A stretch of DNA of 64,000 bases from Thelonectria olida (GCA_020736575.1 JAGPYM010000005.1:2206893-2270892), one strand, 5' to 3'; shown: positions 45,641-58,728, numbered from the stretch's first letter. A program made the numbers and translations. The notes: a model not told the origin generated them from the letters alone.

Positions 45641-46389
45641 GGAGGGATATGCTATTGTGTTCGATTTTCCAATCATACTAAAACAATGGGGGCGCTCAGG
45701 CTACGCCCGCAGCGCGCGACTCCTGGCCTTTAAAGGCCCACATGGCAAGGGCGCCGTACCATTTTCAAGCTGAATTTGCACGCCCATGGTGACGGAAGTC
45801 GCAGCATGAAAGGGCTCGCGCGGATAAACTTGTGGGAGATAATATTAGTGCGGGCCACGACGGGGTCCCAGGGGCCGTGTCGAGTCCAGCGCTTCTAGTA
45901 GTAACTGTAAGTTCGCTCGGATTCCCTGTTTCTATATCCGTACTCCGTTGCAAAGCATCGAGCGGTATAGGTGGCGCGCTTAAATAAAGTGGTGCCGGGT
46001 ATGTTACCACTTCTCTCCATTGGAGCTCAAGATTCCATTGCGGCTACTTACGTTTTAGTGGCTCCCCAACTTATACCAAGACCTCTCGTACCTCTACTAT
46101 TTGTTCCCCTTATATTGAATTATAAGCTGGAAGCCGTCCATATTATTATGCGATACATGTGTTTGCAGAACTAATAATTGACTACTGCTGGCTGTAGAAG
46201 TTAAGAGCAAGCTCTATAAGAGGATCGTGGATAGGGACAGAAGCCAGTCTCAATATCAGCTACCGGATGTTAGTACCAACGTGGGGCAAGCGTCCAATAA
46301 CAGCCAGACTATCTCGATACAATTGTTGTTACATTCTGCTCCCGTGGGGTCAACTATTTCCATCTTAGTCGCGTTGCTTGCCTTATAAG
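45641..46389. other. intergenic after A+T block 3
   Basis: Normal composition resumes at about 45640 with a GC-rich patch at 45680-45760. An 81-codon minus frame and a 67-codon plus frame are present, neither recognised. Confidence 0.4.
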
Positions 46390-46395
46390 TCGCAC

Positions 46396-47560
46396 TTATC
46401 GCACAGTTTTTATTATCTTTATTTGCAAAACGAATTGTCCGAGGAGGCAGAATTTGTAAGCCTGAAGTGCTTTAGCGACCAAGGCAGAGTTAATAGGAGG
46501 GAGGTTCGCTAGTAATAGTTTGACCGTTCTCAATATCTGGGGCCGCGGTGCGATAGTTACTTTGTTAGCTATGCGCGATCTTATCTCGTGTGCGAAGTAT
46601 AAGATATAAATGAATAATACTATTAGTGCCAAAATTCTGCTCATTCTAAGGTCGCTCCATTATTGCTATCCATGCTATCGATATATAAACAAAAGCTATC
46701 AGTTGATTTTCGTAAAATGTATAATATAGAGCAAGGAGCAGGTGGCTTACAGGCACCAAAATGACAAAGATGGAGATAAAAGGCAGACAAGCGAGTAGCT
46801 GTGCCTCTATAGTATTATAGACCGGATCGATGTCAGCTATACTACTTGCCAGAAGGGCAGAGCTAAGGATTAAGAGCAAGTTAACAAGTATAGATCCGAG
46901 AATTGATGCCTGGACTATATAGATTTGGTTGTTAGCCAGGGCAATACTGCTTGGGTTATTATTACTATAACCTGCTTGGCGCTATGTCTCTATCACTCAC
47001 ACGCTCTAGGAATGTCAGCCCATCAAGCTAAGGTAGTATAAGAGCCCTATTAACTTACAATAGGATTAGCTCGACCAGATTACTAAAGCTGATATTTAAA
47101 AGCGCCCCGATAGTATTAAGTGCTTCAGTAGCAATCCGCTCCGTCGCATCTGTCAGCAAGGCAGATAAAGGCACGATTGCTAGAGCATTGCATGCGAAAA
47201 CCAACAGCGGGCTCATTCTGGCCAGATATGTTCCAATACCAGCTAGGACGAATACGAGGAGAGTGTTCATTAAGAAAGACAAGAGGATCGCTCGAATTTG
47301 CCACGTGAAAGTCGCACTCGTCTCGCGCTCCGCGCAGTTCTCATCCTCATTCCTGTCTAGGCGTTCTGCCAGCGACTGGGCTGCAATGATAGATGTGCGC
47401 GGCCATGTTCTACGGCGGAAGCCTTCGCTTATAGAGCTCCAGACGTGCAGTGCTCGCTGGATGCTGTCTGGTAGCCGACCACTGTTCATTAGCAGATGAT
47501 GCTCGCGGAGAATTCAATCTGAGAGTTAATAGCTTACCTCTGTTACGCCAGCTCATGTTC
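46396..47560 (-). pseudogene. CAX/VCX-type Ca2+/H+ exchanger, N-terminal half, broken
   Basis: The minus strand reads a polar N-terminal region (LPDSIQRALHVWSSISEGF), then membrane text typical of vacuolar cation/proton exchangers: ILLSFLMNTLLVFVLAGIG, FACNALAIVPLSALL, and ALNTIGALLNISFSNLVEL (family motif GNxxEL, here SNLVEL). A 112-nt intron at 46947-47058 joins this to IALANNQIYIVQASILGSIL. The frame stops after WIAIMERP at 46646. A shift then leads to SRILALIVLFIYILYFAHEI, the next family helix, before text degenerates. The second half of the exchanger, with its repeated motif, is absent. Upstream, an in-frame TAA occurs in the expected N-terminal exon near 47540. The Gly/Asn replacements in the first ion-binding motif suggest it was already diverging. 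Non-functional. Confidence 0.75.
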
Positions 47561-48875
47561 CGAAATTGCCTCTGCCCTGTGATCCGACGGCCTCGGATGT
47601 GTCGATAATGCCAGCAGACAAAGCAGCGGAGACCGTTCCGTCAGGAAGGTCCTCTTTATTGTCGCTAGCTGAAGAAACCGAGAAGCCATCATTTAGGTTG
47701 CTGCTATGGAAGCTGGTTGGCGCAGGATCCATTTGGAGACGAGAGTACGGCTAAGGATACGCGGGTTCTTAATGAGCAAGAGTCCGTGGCGTGATGGCAG
47801 GGGAATGGGTATCATGCATAGTGATGTTAGCGAAGGGCGCCGCGCAACTTCCCCCTTAACCCACTCATCACTTCCTTGGAGCAGTCGGTGAGGGATTTTT
47901 GCTTTTCACGAGACCCCCTTATCGCTACGCTGAATTGGTAACTCATGACCTTTGATAATGTATCGTTCGTGCGAACTGATTTCCAGCACAGAGATGAGGA
48001 GGTTTGGTTTCCTGGGAATTTCATTATTTCCGCCTATAAGTGGATCTTTGCCAGCTCCCGTCAAATGTGGATTCCACGACGCATGGACTGGGCGCCAGAA
48101 TGCTTACGGAGCCCCCTCATCAGCATAAACATGGTCTATTGACCCCATGGCAGGGAGATGAGAATTGTGGAGGTATTGCCTCGGTCATCATTGGCGGCCT
48201 CTTGACGCAACAGCAGGTTCTCTAGATGGGGAACTCGTTCGTCCCCCAGAAATGCCTCTAGTTGGATGGCGGGTTGTGTGGGGACTCTGCACGAACCCTT
48301 GACCTTGAAGTATAACAAATTGTACATCACGGTAGACATTCCACAATTGGGATCAAGCAGCCGTAGGGGGATTGTATTTATCAATGGGCAGTTGCGCTTA
48401 ACGCGCCTCACCGACCTCACCAAGAAATGGCTTGTTTCAGACACGGAGCAAAGGAATTCCCCAGGGGCAGGCTCACCTCCTTTTCCATGCTTGCCAGTCC
48501 GTACGTGTTATTGACAGTCCTTCATTTTACTCGCATTCATTTACTCGCTCCCGCTCTAGAATGGCTCTTCAAGACGCGTCTGAGGAGTACTGCAAAGCCA
48601 TTTGGGCCTGAGAATGCATACACAACGCGTACTCATGCCTTCTAATCCCAGTACCGTTGCATGGCCGACATTCGAAGCCGACACTCTTTCCTAGGCCGTT
48701 GTACAGTGCATAAGCTGCCATTGTTGCTCCTTGTTAGGTGCTGTGCTTGGCGATCTCTTGATCCGTCCTTGAAGTCTAAACCTGTGCCTCTGCAGTCTGC
48801 AGAAGCGGATAGAAGAGTAGAGCGTTAGTAGGCTTCCAACCAGACCAGGGAGACCCCAACACACCGGAAGGCATC
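47561..48875. other. intergenic between exchanger relic and Sat4-like kinase
   Basis: No recognised gene. A plus-strand frame at 48266-48514 and a minus-strand frame at 48136-48444 overlap; neither shows a family pattern. It may include the decayed first exon of the exchanger on the minus strand up to about 47760. Confidence 0.4.
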
Positions 48876-50418
48876 TTAAAGACCCTCTTCGCCGGCCTTA
48901 CAGAGCTGAATTTCACGAACCCACTTAGACTTGAGGATCTGAGTTGCCGTCAAACGACGGGTAGGGTGAGGGTCCAAGACCGAGTATATGACGTTTCGAC
49001 AATCAACCTATATAAAAGGTTAGTCTTGTGAGAGTTCTTGTAATGTTAGTCAGGATTCTACGTACACGATGTAGAGATTCAATGGGGCCGTAGCCGTCCT
49101 CGTCACGACGGCCTTCTAGATACCGGGCGTAAAGCTCGTCCTCATCTTTCTTAGCAAGGTGCCACAGGTGTCGGCCAGTTTGCATGGCCATATAGATGAC
49201 ACCACAGGCCCAAACGTCGACGGGTCTGGCATCAAACTCCTTGTCTGTGTATTCCTCAGGGGCGATATAGGGTGCAGAGCCTCGTATGCCAGACACAAAG
49301 TGAGCATCCACCTCCCAGGGCATTCGGATACACTCGCTATTGCCGAAGTCGGTAATCTTGAGGGCGCCGCGACTAGTCAACAAGAGGTTCTCAGGCTTTA
49401 GGTCGTGGTGCGCCACACCCGTCTCATGGAGGTATTTGACGCCGCGCACCATCTGCTTGAAGAAGCAGTCAGCTTCTTGCACCTCCAGTTTGCCGCTAGG
49501 CAGGATGAGCGTATATAGGTCGCCGCCGGCGCAGAACTCCATCACCTCGCAGTAGTTGCCCTTGGCGTCCTTGAGGAGATCGAGGGTATGGATCACGTTA
49601 GGATGGCAAAGGGACGACGAGATGCAGAACTCTGCCGCCAGGCGCGTGCTGTACTTCTTCTCCGTCTCCTCCGGTCCTCGGCGGAACTCCTTGACGGCAA
49701 AGAGCTTCTGTCCACCGCCACCCACCTCCTTGTGAGATATCCTCACTATACCGAAGGCGCCACGACCGACCACCTCCTGACACTTGCCATACTTCTCTAC
49801 CAATATTGAGGTCGCATTGGGTCTGCCCTTCCTGTCGCCGGTTTCCTCTTTCCCCTGCCTCAGTCCGCCGCCCGAATTGGATGTAAGAGACAAGTCGCAA
49901 TCGGGGGCCTCCCGTTTCTTGCCAAGGATATTCCTCCACATATCCGATATCTTCTCCTGTCTCCTGCTATGCTGGAGGTAGTGTTCGTGACCGCCTACGG
50001 CATCGGGATTGAAGGTAAAGCGCTGCGGTGGTTCTATAACTTTGCAATTGTTGACTTTTTTGGCCGCAGGGGCTGGCTTCTCTATAGGCTGAGTGACCGC
50101 GTTCTCTGCAGTACCCATCTCGAGGGATGCCTTATTACGCGAAATTGGTGATGAGGCCCCATTCACGGACGACCCTCCAGATCGAGCAGCAGACTTGGGG
50201 CTTCTGACCAAAGGAGCCATCTTTGTGACATCCTTACTGGAGAATATGCGGGCGAATCGCTCTTTCATGGGGGCTTTGATGCTGGATTTCAATAGCGCAT
50301 CCTTCGGGGCGGACGCATTAATCATAACGCCATTCTGCGGAGTCTCAGTGGGCGATTTCCAAGCACCGTGCTGCGACTTGATTGCCGAGGGCGTCGGGTC
50401 GCCGGGAGTCGTGGACAT
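48876..50418 (-). CDS. sat4: Sat4/Hal4-type serine/threonine kinase
   Basis: Two exons (49066-50418, 48876-49007) with a 58-nt intron give 494 residues. The start is the ATG at 50418; the frame extends upstream only through TTG. Residues 1-215 are Ser/Pro-rich and probably disordered. The kinase domain follows: Gly loop GRGAFGIVRI, catalytic Lys in FAVKEF, catalytic loop VAHHDLKPENLLL, ITDFGNSE, and YIAPEEY. The second exon supplies the final helices (NVIYSVLDPHPTRRLTATQI, then WVREIQL). The sequence pattern fits the NPR/Hal5 group, in which yeast Sat4/Hal4 stabilises the Trk potassium transporters at the plasma membrane and confers salt tolerance. The HRD Arg is His here; this group often departs from HRD. 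Apparently intact. It lies 1.3 kb from a broken cation exchanger and 7.4 kb from the HAK gene. Confidence 0.88.
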
Positions 50419-52060
50419 GATTGTAAGAGAATCAAAGGCGAACCCAGGGAGAGAGGTTGGCAAGGGAGACAATCGATGAGGGCTGGACGAGGGAGAGGAG
50501 CCTAGGAGAGCGAGGCTTCCATAGTTGATGGGATTTTTGGGAGGGCAACGCAGTGAGTTAAAAATATCTATCAGCGTAAGGGCTCAGGCCAGTGAGGCAG
50601 GCAGTGCTAAAATCGTGGCGACCGTGCGCCATGCGAAAAGTGCACATAAAACAGGGGTTCTCAAAGCCGAAGCCAACTTAGACCAAGCGCGTTTGCTTCA
50701 TAATGGACGAAATAATATCCAGTATCCTGCGAAACGGCTCTAAAAAAATTCCGTAAAAAAAATGTTTTCTAAAAAAATTAAAATAATAAAAATAATAATA
50801 ATAAATAAAGAAATAAAAATAAAAATAAAATAAAAGTTAATTAGCTCGTTAATATTCTATTTTCTCGTTCCGCCTAATGCTCTCATAGCCTCCGTTGATT
50901 GCATCCAGAGTAGAACTGGGGAAACGAACTTCCTGGAACACACTCTTCCCCGCTTACCGAGCACCCCATGTTAGTGACGTAGGACAATTTAGACTCAAGT
51001 TCCACCGCAGCGGAAGCAGGTCCATGTCTTTTGGAGCGCATGTCCAAATGTAATAGTGAGAGACAAGGATCGGGTGATAATGGGGGCATCCGTTAAGCTT
51101 TCCACCTCATAATCCCATCCTCCTCGTTGTGGGAGAGGCGGTTCATCAAGCGTGCCCCCCGCGCTCAGCATGTAAGTGCATTGTGCGCTAAAGCGTCCAT
51201 GTGAACATCGTGCGTCCGTTACACAGGTCGGGATGAGACAAACTGCATCGCCGGCCCGGGCCTTCAATGGGGGCGTGCACAAGCCGGCCCGGTCTTGTGC
51301 TCAGTTACGTCTAACTTCAGTTTTTGACGCGAGGTGGAAACAACTTGAGAACACCAAAGTCCAGACCTATTCGTGTCTTAGGGTAGCTTATGCACGGATG
51401 TGTTGCCAAGCTTTGTGGCACGAGCACCAGCCAGGCATACTAGGGCTAATATCTCTTGGCAGAGGAGAGAAGCATGGGGATGAATGCACCGGCCGGCAAT
51501 GAGTGGATCAAAAGGAACCGGGATAGAGACCCGGTTATCTCATGTTATCTCTCATAGTGTTTTAGCCAACATCCATGTTATGCTTAAATGTGTTGGATGT
51601 GATTTGGGTAGATTAAAAGAAGTCGGCGGAGAGGGTTTCATGCAGACATTGTGTGGCTGTGTGCTACTTGTTTTTAATAATTGGTAATAAAAACAACTTA
51701 ATGCAACTAGCTTATTAGAAATTGAACTCGACGCTCATCCGACGCGCTTATTAACGTGGAATGCGAAGATGTGAGATGCCACGCGGCGCTAACTTAAACA
51801 AAGGGGATTTTCCGCAGGGGCTTAAAAACTTGCCCACAAGATAAGGTCAAGACTGGGAGGTGTAGTATTTCCCGCAGCCTTACGTGTGAGACAGGGACTG
51901 GAGTTAGTCCAACGTTGTTATGGGACGGGAGCCCGCCTACCCCTTGGCAAGGGCAACTTTACGCGAAATTACAGTTGTAATTAGGGGAGATATCATTTTG
52001 CCTAAGCTCTATTAAGGAGAAACTGCATTCCTACTACATTCTTTAAAGCACAGCTAGGTG
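50419..52060. other. kinase upstream region and spacer
   Basis: Promoter of the Sat4-like gene at its left end. An A/AATAAA-rich simple-sequence patch lies at 50745-50830. The rest has normal composition with short unrecognised frames. The large A+T block starts at about 52060. Confidence 0.45.
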
Positions 52061-52144
52061 CTATTTACTAGCTTATAAATTGGAACTTTTATTAGTTATA
52101 TTTTGCTTAGTTTTATAAAGCTTAATATTATATAAAAAAACTTA

Positions 52145-54055
52145 GTTAAGGGCTAAGTTATATAATATTATAGTATTAATAAAAACTTAAAGTATATTAA
52201 AAGGGAAGAGCTTTCTTTTTTTTTAAGTTTATTAATATTATAATTAATACCTATTTATAAACGCCCTAGAGCTAGTTTATTATAATTAATAAACTTTATT
52301 ATAATAGCTAATTTAAACTAGAAGGGGAAGTAGCTATAAGGGGCCCTAACCCTAGTAGTACTAGTAGTAAAATAAATATAAAAGGCATCTATTTTAATAT
52401 TAAAAGTATTTTAAATATTACTAGTATACTAATAGCCTTATAAAAAACTTTTAATATTTATATAAAATTCTTATAATACTAATAGTAATAACTTTATAAT
52501 TAATAGAAGTAATTATAGCTATATATTATAAGAACTAGGCTTAAAATAGGGATTATATTAAATTATAAATAGTGCCTTTCTATTAATAAATTACTTTTAT
52601 AATAATTAAAATAATATTAAACCTATTTTAAAAACCTTAACTAGCTTAAAAAGTCTTATTTAAAAGACTATTATTTAATAATATTAAGGTAATATTTAAA
52701 GCCTAGTAATTAATAATGATATATAAATTAAATATAAATTAGGTTTTTATTAGAAATAAAAAGGATATATTTTTTTATATTTAAATAGCTATTATAAATA
52801 AGGTTAACCTAAAGTTAAAATATATTATAAAAGGGGCAAATAGTATAATATATATAATTTATAAGTATTTATTAAATATTTTATATTTTTTTGTTTTATA
52901 AATTATAAAAAGGAGAAAGCCCTTTTAAATTTATAATATATTTAATATATTTAATAAGGGAAAAATAAAATATTTTATAACTTTTACTAGTAATTTAAAT
53001 AGCTTTTAGCTTAAATAGAAAGTTTAAAATAGTTAGGTAAAAGTAAGTTATTTTAATTTTATAATATATTAAATAGAAAAATATAGAAATATTATTTAAA
53101 TAAAGAAATTAATTATATTAATTATAAAATAGCTTTTTATATATATAAAAAAGTAGTAATTAAAATTAAATTCTATAAGTTAAAAGAGATGTATTAAATA
53201 TAATTAGTATTAAAAAGAAATATAATTATATTATTACTAGTAATAAATTAAAAAGGGAAAATACTAATATTTAATAGAAATATAATTAAAACAGTTTATT
53301 ATTAAAATAGTAAGGGTACTAAGGGCTAAAAACCTTATAAAGCCTTTTTAACTTTTAAAAGCTAAATAAAATAAATATAATAGGTTTTTTAAACTATTTT
53401 TAATATATAAACAAAGAAAGGCAAATGCTTCTATTATAAATCTAATAAGTATTATACTAGTAATTATATATTACTTATAATAAAATAATTAATAAAGATC
53501 TAATATATTTATATTAATTTAATAATAATTAATAAGAAGTTAGATTTAAAAAAGAAGGGAAATAATATATTTTTAAATTAAGTTTTATATAGGGGTAAAA
53601 TACTAGCTTATTAGTTATACTATTAGAGTTAATTATAAAAGGGAATAGAAATATATTAAAAGAGATAAGGGAATAATAGTAAAAAGAAATAAAAACTAGA
53701 AAATATAATAAATAGATTTTTATTAATAGTTTTAATTCTATTTAATAATTTAAGTTTTTATAATATTTTTATTAATTGTAAATATAATTATTATAATATA
53801 ATAAGTAAATAAGTAGCTTAAAAGCTAGGCTTAAAATAAGTTTAGCTATTTATATTATAAAGCTTAAATATTATAATAAAGATAAATTAAAAGTGGAAAA
53901 TTATATAAATAATATATATTTTATTAAATATTAATAGCTAGAAGTGCCTAGCTTTATTTTATATAATTTTAAGACTTTTTTAAATAAAATATTAAAATTT
54001 TTCTATTATAATAGTAATTATATTATAAAATAAAAAAGTTATATTCTTTTTAATA
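52145..54055 (+). mobile_element. repeat family B, uninterrupted gag-like retroelement relic
   Basis: About 1.9 kb that is matched in reverse complement by 59610 down to 56090. The frame at 53426-53467 reads CFYYKSNKYYTSNY. It has the exact spacing of a CX2CX4HX4C zinc knuckle, with the second Cys, the His and the last Cys each replaced by Tyr, as G-to-A or C-to-T changes would produce. Such knuckles occur in the gag protein of LTR retrotransposons. This copy has no insertions, and serves as the empty-site reference for the inverted copy. The rest of the coding content is destroyed. No pol motifs were readable, so it may be a truncated or gag-only element. Confidence 0.72.
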
Positions 54056-56962
54056 TAACCTATTATTTTATAAACCTATTATATAATTATTATTATAAGT
54101 AGCTTTTATATAAGGATTTAAAAGTAGTTTTAATATATAAGTACTTTTAATATATTTTACTTGCAATTTATAATTTATTTTATTATAATAGCTTCTTTTA
54201 GAAATTTCCTTTATTTATTTTATATAATAAAAGCCTAGGCCTTATAAGTCTTATTTTCTTATACTATTTAATTTTAAAAAAACTATAAATATATATTTAT
54301 AAAAATTATATTTTCTACTAATAGTTACTATTACTCTTTTATTTAAGCTCCCTTTTTAAATACTAATTATAATTATATTACTTTTTATATTATATATAAG
54401 GCACTCTCTTATAATATGCCCTATACTATTATCTTATAAATCCAAATTAGTTATATTACTTAGCCTATTTATAGTTTATTATTACTTACCTTCTACTTCT
54501 TTTAAAAAAGGGTATTAAACTAATATACTTCTAATTCTAGCTAATATTTTAAAATATAATTAAATAGTAATAAAATTTCTATTTAATATACTTACTATTT
54601 AAAAATAAGCTTTAGTTTAATAAAATATTTTAAATTTTTATAATCTATTAAAATAATAAATAAATTAGTTATATTTTAAAGTTTTAATAATTATATTAAT
54701 AAGTAAGAAATAATAGCTAGTAGCTTTTTATTATAAATTATATAATTTTATTTAACTATTAAAAGGCAAGTAAAATAATAAGCTATTAAATATAAAATGC
54801 TTTTATATTAACTTATAAAAGGCACCCTTTTAATACTTGCCCTAAGTTATTTACTTTTATAATTATATCCCTTTCTAGGTCCTATTAGGTAAGAACTAAA
54901 TATAAGATAAAAATAGTTTTTATTTTTTTAAAAGTGCTATTTTCCTTTTCTATTTAATAGAAAGGCACTCCCTTTTTAATAAAATAAACTAGGGGGCTAA
55001 TAATTTTTAAAAATTTTAAAATAAATTTATAATAGAAATTAGTAAATCTTAAAAAGCTTTATATTCTTTTTATTTTATTAGTAGTTTTTATACTTATATT
55101 ATTAAAATCTTTTTAAAATTAAAATAAATAGTAACTCTTACTTTTATAATAAAGCTAAAATATTTAACCTTTTTATTATAAATATATATTAATTTAAATT
55201 AATATTTAAAATTATATTATAAAAGCATTTAAGTATTACTTAAACCTTTTTTATATAGTTATTTTAGCTGCTCTTAGAGTAAACTAGTATATTATTTAAA
55301 TATACTATTATAAAGTCCCTAAGGGAAGTTTCTAATATCTTATTAATATACTATTAAAAGGTTACTAGTATTTCTAATAAGTTAAAAGGGGTAACTAGCT
55401 ATTTAAAAAGGCTAAACCTTATTTAAAAGGGTATTAAATGCTTATTACTTTTAGTTATATATATATAATAGAATATTATATATATATCTAGTTTTATAAA
55501 CTAGTGCGCTTTAAAAAGAGAATAGAGGGTTTTTTTAATTAAAAGTAAAAGGTAGCAGTTTTAAAATATAATCTTATTTAATATATAATAGTTTATATAA
55601 AGTTTCTAGCTTTTATTTACTTTTTTATAAATAGGACTAGTATAACTATTAAAAAGGCACTCGCTTAAATTTATCTTTTATTTATAAGGTTTATAATTTA
55701 CTTTTATAATTTAAATAAATAGTTCTTTAATATATTATTAATAGGCCTTATAATAGTTTTAAGTTATATTTATTTAGCCCTTTTTTAATTAAATATAATA
55801 GTTACTTATCTTTTAATATAAAGGAAGGGCAGATGCCTTCTTTTTATTAAAAAATTAGTAAATTTTTAAATCTTTTTAAGTAGCTTTTTAAATAGGTCCG
55901 CCTGCCTATCCTCTACTATTATAGTACTTTCATTTTATATTTTACTTATAAGAGTTTAAAATACTATTATAATCTTATAAATATTTATAAAAAGAAAAAT
56001 AACTTAACCTCCCCCTATTTTATTTTCTATTAGAAGAGGGTAATAAAAACTAAATTTATAACTTTAATTATTTAAATTTTAAATAATTATATTATAAATT
56101 CTTTTATAACTTATTTTTTATATTTCTAATTTTAATTTTGTATATTTTAAAATAATATAAATATTTTAATATTTTATTTAAAAAGTTTTAAAATTATATT
56201 TTATATAAGTTTTAAAATTATATAAAATAAAACTAGGCACTTTTAGCTATTAATATTTAATAAGCGTATACTATTTATATAATTTTCTACTTTTAATTTA
56301 TTTTTACTATTATACTTAGGCTTTATAATATAAATAGTTAAACCTATTTTAAGCCTAGCCTCTAGGCTGCTTATTTGCTTATTATATTATAATAGTTATA
56401 TTTAAAATTAATAAAAATATTAAAAAACTTAAATTATTAAATAGAATTAGAATTATAATAAGAGTTTATTTATTTAATTTTCTATTTTTTATTTCTTTTT
56501 TATTATTATTTCCCTTATTTTTTTTAATATATTTCTATTCCTTTTATAATTAACCTTAATAGTATAATTAGTAAACTATATTTTACTTTATATAAATTTA
56601 ATTTAAAAGTATAATATTTCCCTTCTCTTTTAAATTTAACTTTTATTAATTACTACTAGATTAATATAAATATACTAAATATTTATTAGCTATTTTATTA
56701 TAAGTAAGGTATAATTACTAGTATAATACTTATTAGATTTATAATAAAAGCACTTGCTATTCTCTTTTTATATATTAAAAATAGTTTAAAAAACCTATTA
56801 TATTTATTTTATTTAATATTTAAAAGTTAAAAAGGCTTTATAAAATCTTTAGCCCCTAGCGCTCTTATTATTCTAACTGTAAACTGTTTTAATTATATTT
56901 ATATTTAATATTAGTATATTTCCTTTCTAATTTATTACTAGTAGTAATATAATTATACTTCT

Positions 56963-57848
56963 CTTTACAATTAGTAATTTTTATTATTATATAAACTCTT
57001 AGTATATTTTACTACCTAGTTGCCTTATTTTATTTCTATTAGTTTAAATGCCCTTAAACTTATTTTAACCTTTTTTAAACTTTCCTTTTTTATTTAACCT
57101 TTTTAGCCCCCCCCACTTTTTAACTCTTATATCTATTTAACTTACTTTTTATTTTTAAATTTTCTTTCCTTTTAAGTAACTATTTGGATTATTACTATTA
57201 TATATAATAGCTTCTAAAGCTATAACTTATAAGTATTTAATTAAATTATTTTAATAAATTGCTTATTATTATTATTAAAATAGTTTTTTCTTTTTTTTTA
57301 AAAAGTTATATAAGGTTTTTAACTTTCTATTTAAAAAGTTATAATAATATTAATATATATTAAATCTTATAATTAGGATTTTATAGCTTAAAATAACTAG
57401 ATTAATCTTTTAATTAATATTTAATAGTATATTTATATTAAATAGTATAAGAATATTTAAAAGTTATAACTTTTTTAAATACTTATTAAGGTCTTTTATT
57501 AGCTTAATATACTTAAGGAAATTTATATATTTTAATATATAATAAGTAGCTATATAACCTTTATTATTTAGTTAAATTATATTATATTTAATTAATAAAA
57601 AGTTAGGCATTTTAGCTATTATATATTATATTATTAGTTAAATTATATAAACTAAAGTTAAATAGAGAGGTACTTTTATATTAGAGGCTTAAAATAAGGT
57701 TCCTTAAATAAGGTTTATTTAATAGGAACTTTTATTTTAAAACTAATTATAAGCCCTATTAAAAAGCTTATTATAATAAATATAAAGCTAGAGTTTAGCT
57801 TGTATTAACTTCTATTATATGCTTAAATTATTAGCTTTTTTAATAATA
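56963..57848 (-). mobile_element. repeat family A element, 886 bp, 14-bp target duplication
   Basis: Inserted in the inverted family B copy. ATAATTATACTTCT occurs at 56949-56962 and again at 57849-57862, a 14-bp direct repeat. The uninterrupted family B copy has this target only once. One end carries the simple run TAATAATAAT. Long variable target duplications and a simple-sequence end suggest a target-primed (LINE/SINE-like) element rather than an LTR element. It aligns with 25850-26730 on the other strand. No coding frame survives. Confidence 0.68.
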
Positions 57849-58055
57849 ATAATAATTATACTTCTTTTTAATACTAATTATACTTAATATTTCTTTTTTA
57901 ATTTATAGGATTTAATTTTAATTACTATCTTTTTATATATATAAAAAGGTATCTTATAATTAGAATAGTTAATTTTTTTATTTAAATAATATTTCTTTAC
58001 TTTTCTATTTAATATATTATAAAGCTAAAATAACTTGCTTTTACCTAACTATTTT

Positions 58056-58728
58056 TATTAAAGCTAGAGCTATAATAGAAAATAAAAGTTAAAAGCTTTA
58101 AAAGTAATTAGAAAAATAGAAAGTAAAAATATTTAAATTCTAATTAAATATTTAAAATTAGCAAATTAAGGCTGTTATAAAAATATAAAGAAGGTTCTAA
58201 TTAGTTAAATATTTATTATAAATATTAATAATTAGATTAGGTTAAATAAGGGAAGGAAAACCCTTATTTTCTATATATAATAAATTAAATCCTATTAGCC
58301 CTAAGTAAAAAATATATATATTAAATAAAAACTCTATTATTTCTCTATTTAATAGTATTTAAAATGCTTATATAAGTGTATTTCTTTTTATTTAAATAGT
58401 TAGTTAAAAGTAAAAGACTTAAGAGGCATATTAAATTATTATACATTCTAATACGCTTTCTTATTTGGGATTATATACCTTATTAGGGCAGATATTGCCT
58501 ATTAGGGTAAGGGCAGTATATACTAGTAAGTCCACCTTTTTAATTTAAAAATAAGTAATATATTCTAAATAAAACTGCAACTAATAGAATATATAGGGTA
58601 CAAAATATATTATTATAATCCTTGTATTTTTACGGATTTAATAATGAATCTTATTCCCTTAATAGGTAAAGTATATTTAAGTTATTCTATTTTCTATATT
58701 TAAGCTTATATAAAAACTAGCTTTTATA
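58056..58728. mobile_element. 673-bp solo LTR, RIP-mutated copy
   Basis: Colinear with 32011-32683 and of the same length. It is flanked by the 5-bp direct repeat ATTTT (58051-58055 and 58729-58733). Nearly all differences from the other copy are G-to-A or C-to-T: for example, ATTCCTCTATCCAACGG in the first copy reads ATTTCTCTATTTAATAG here. The family B copy on the other strand retains the empty site with one AAAAT. Confidence 0.82.
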
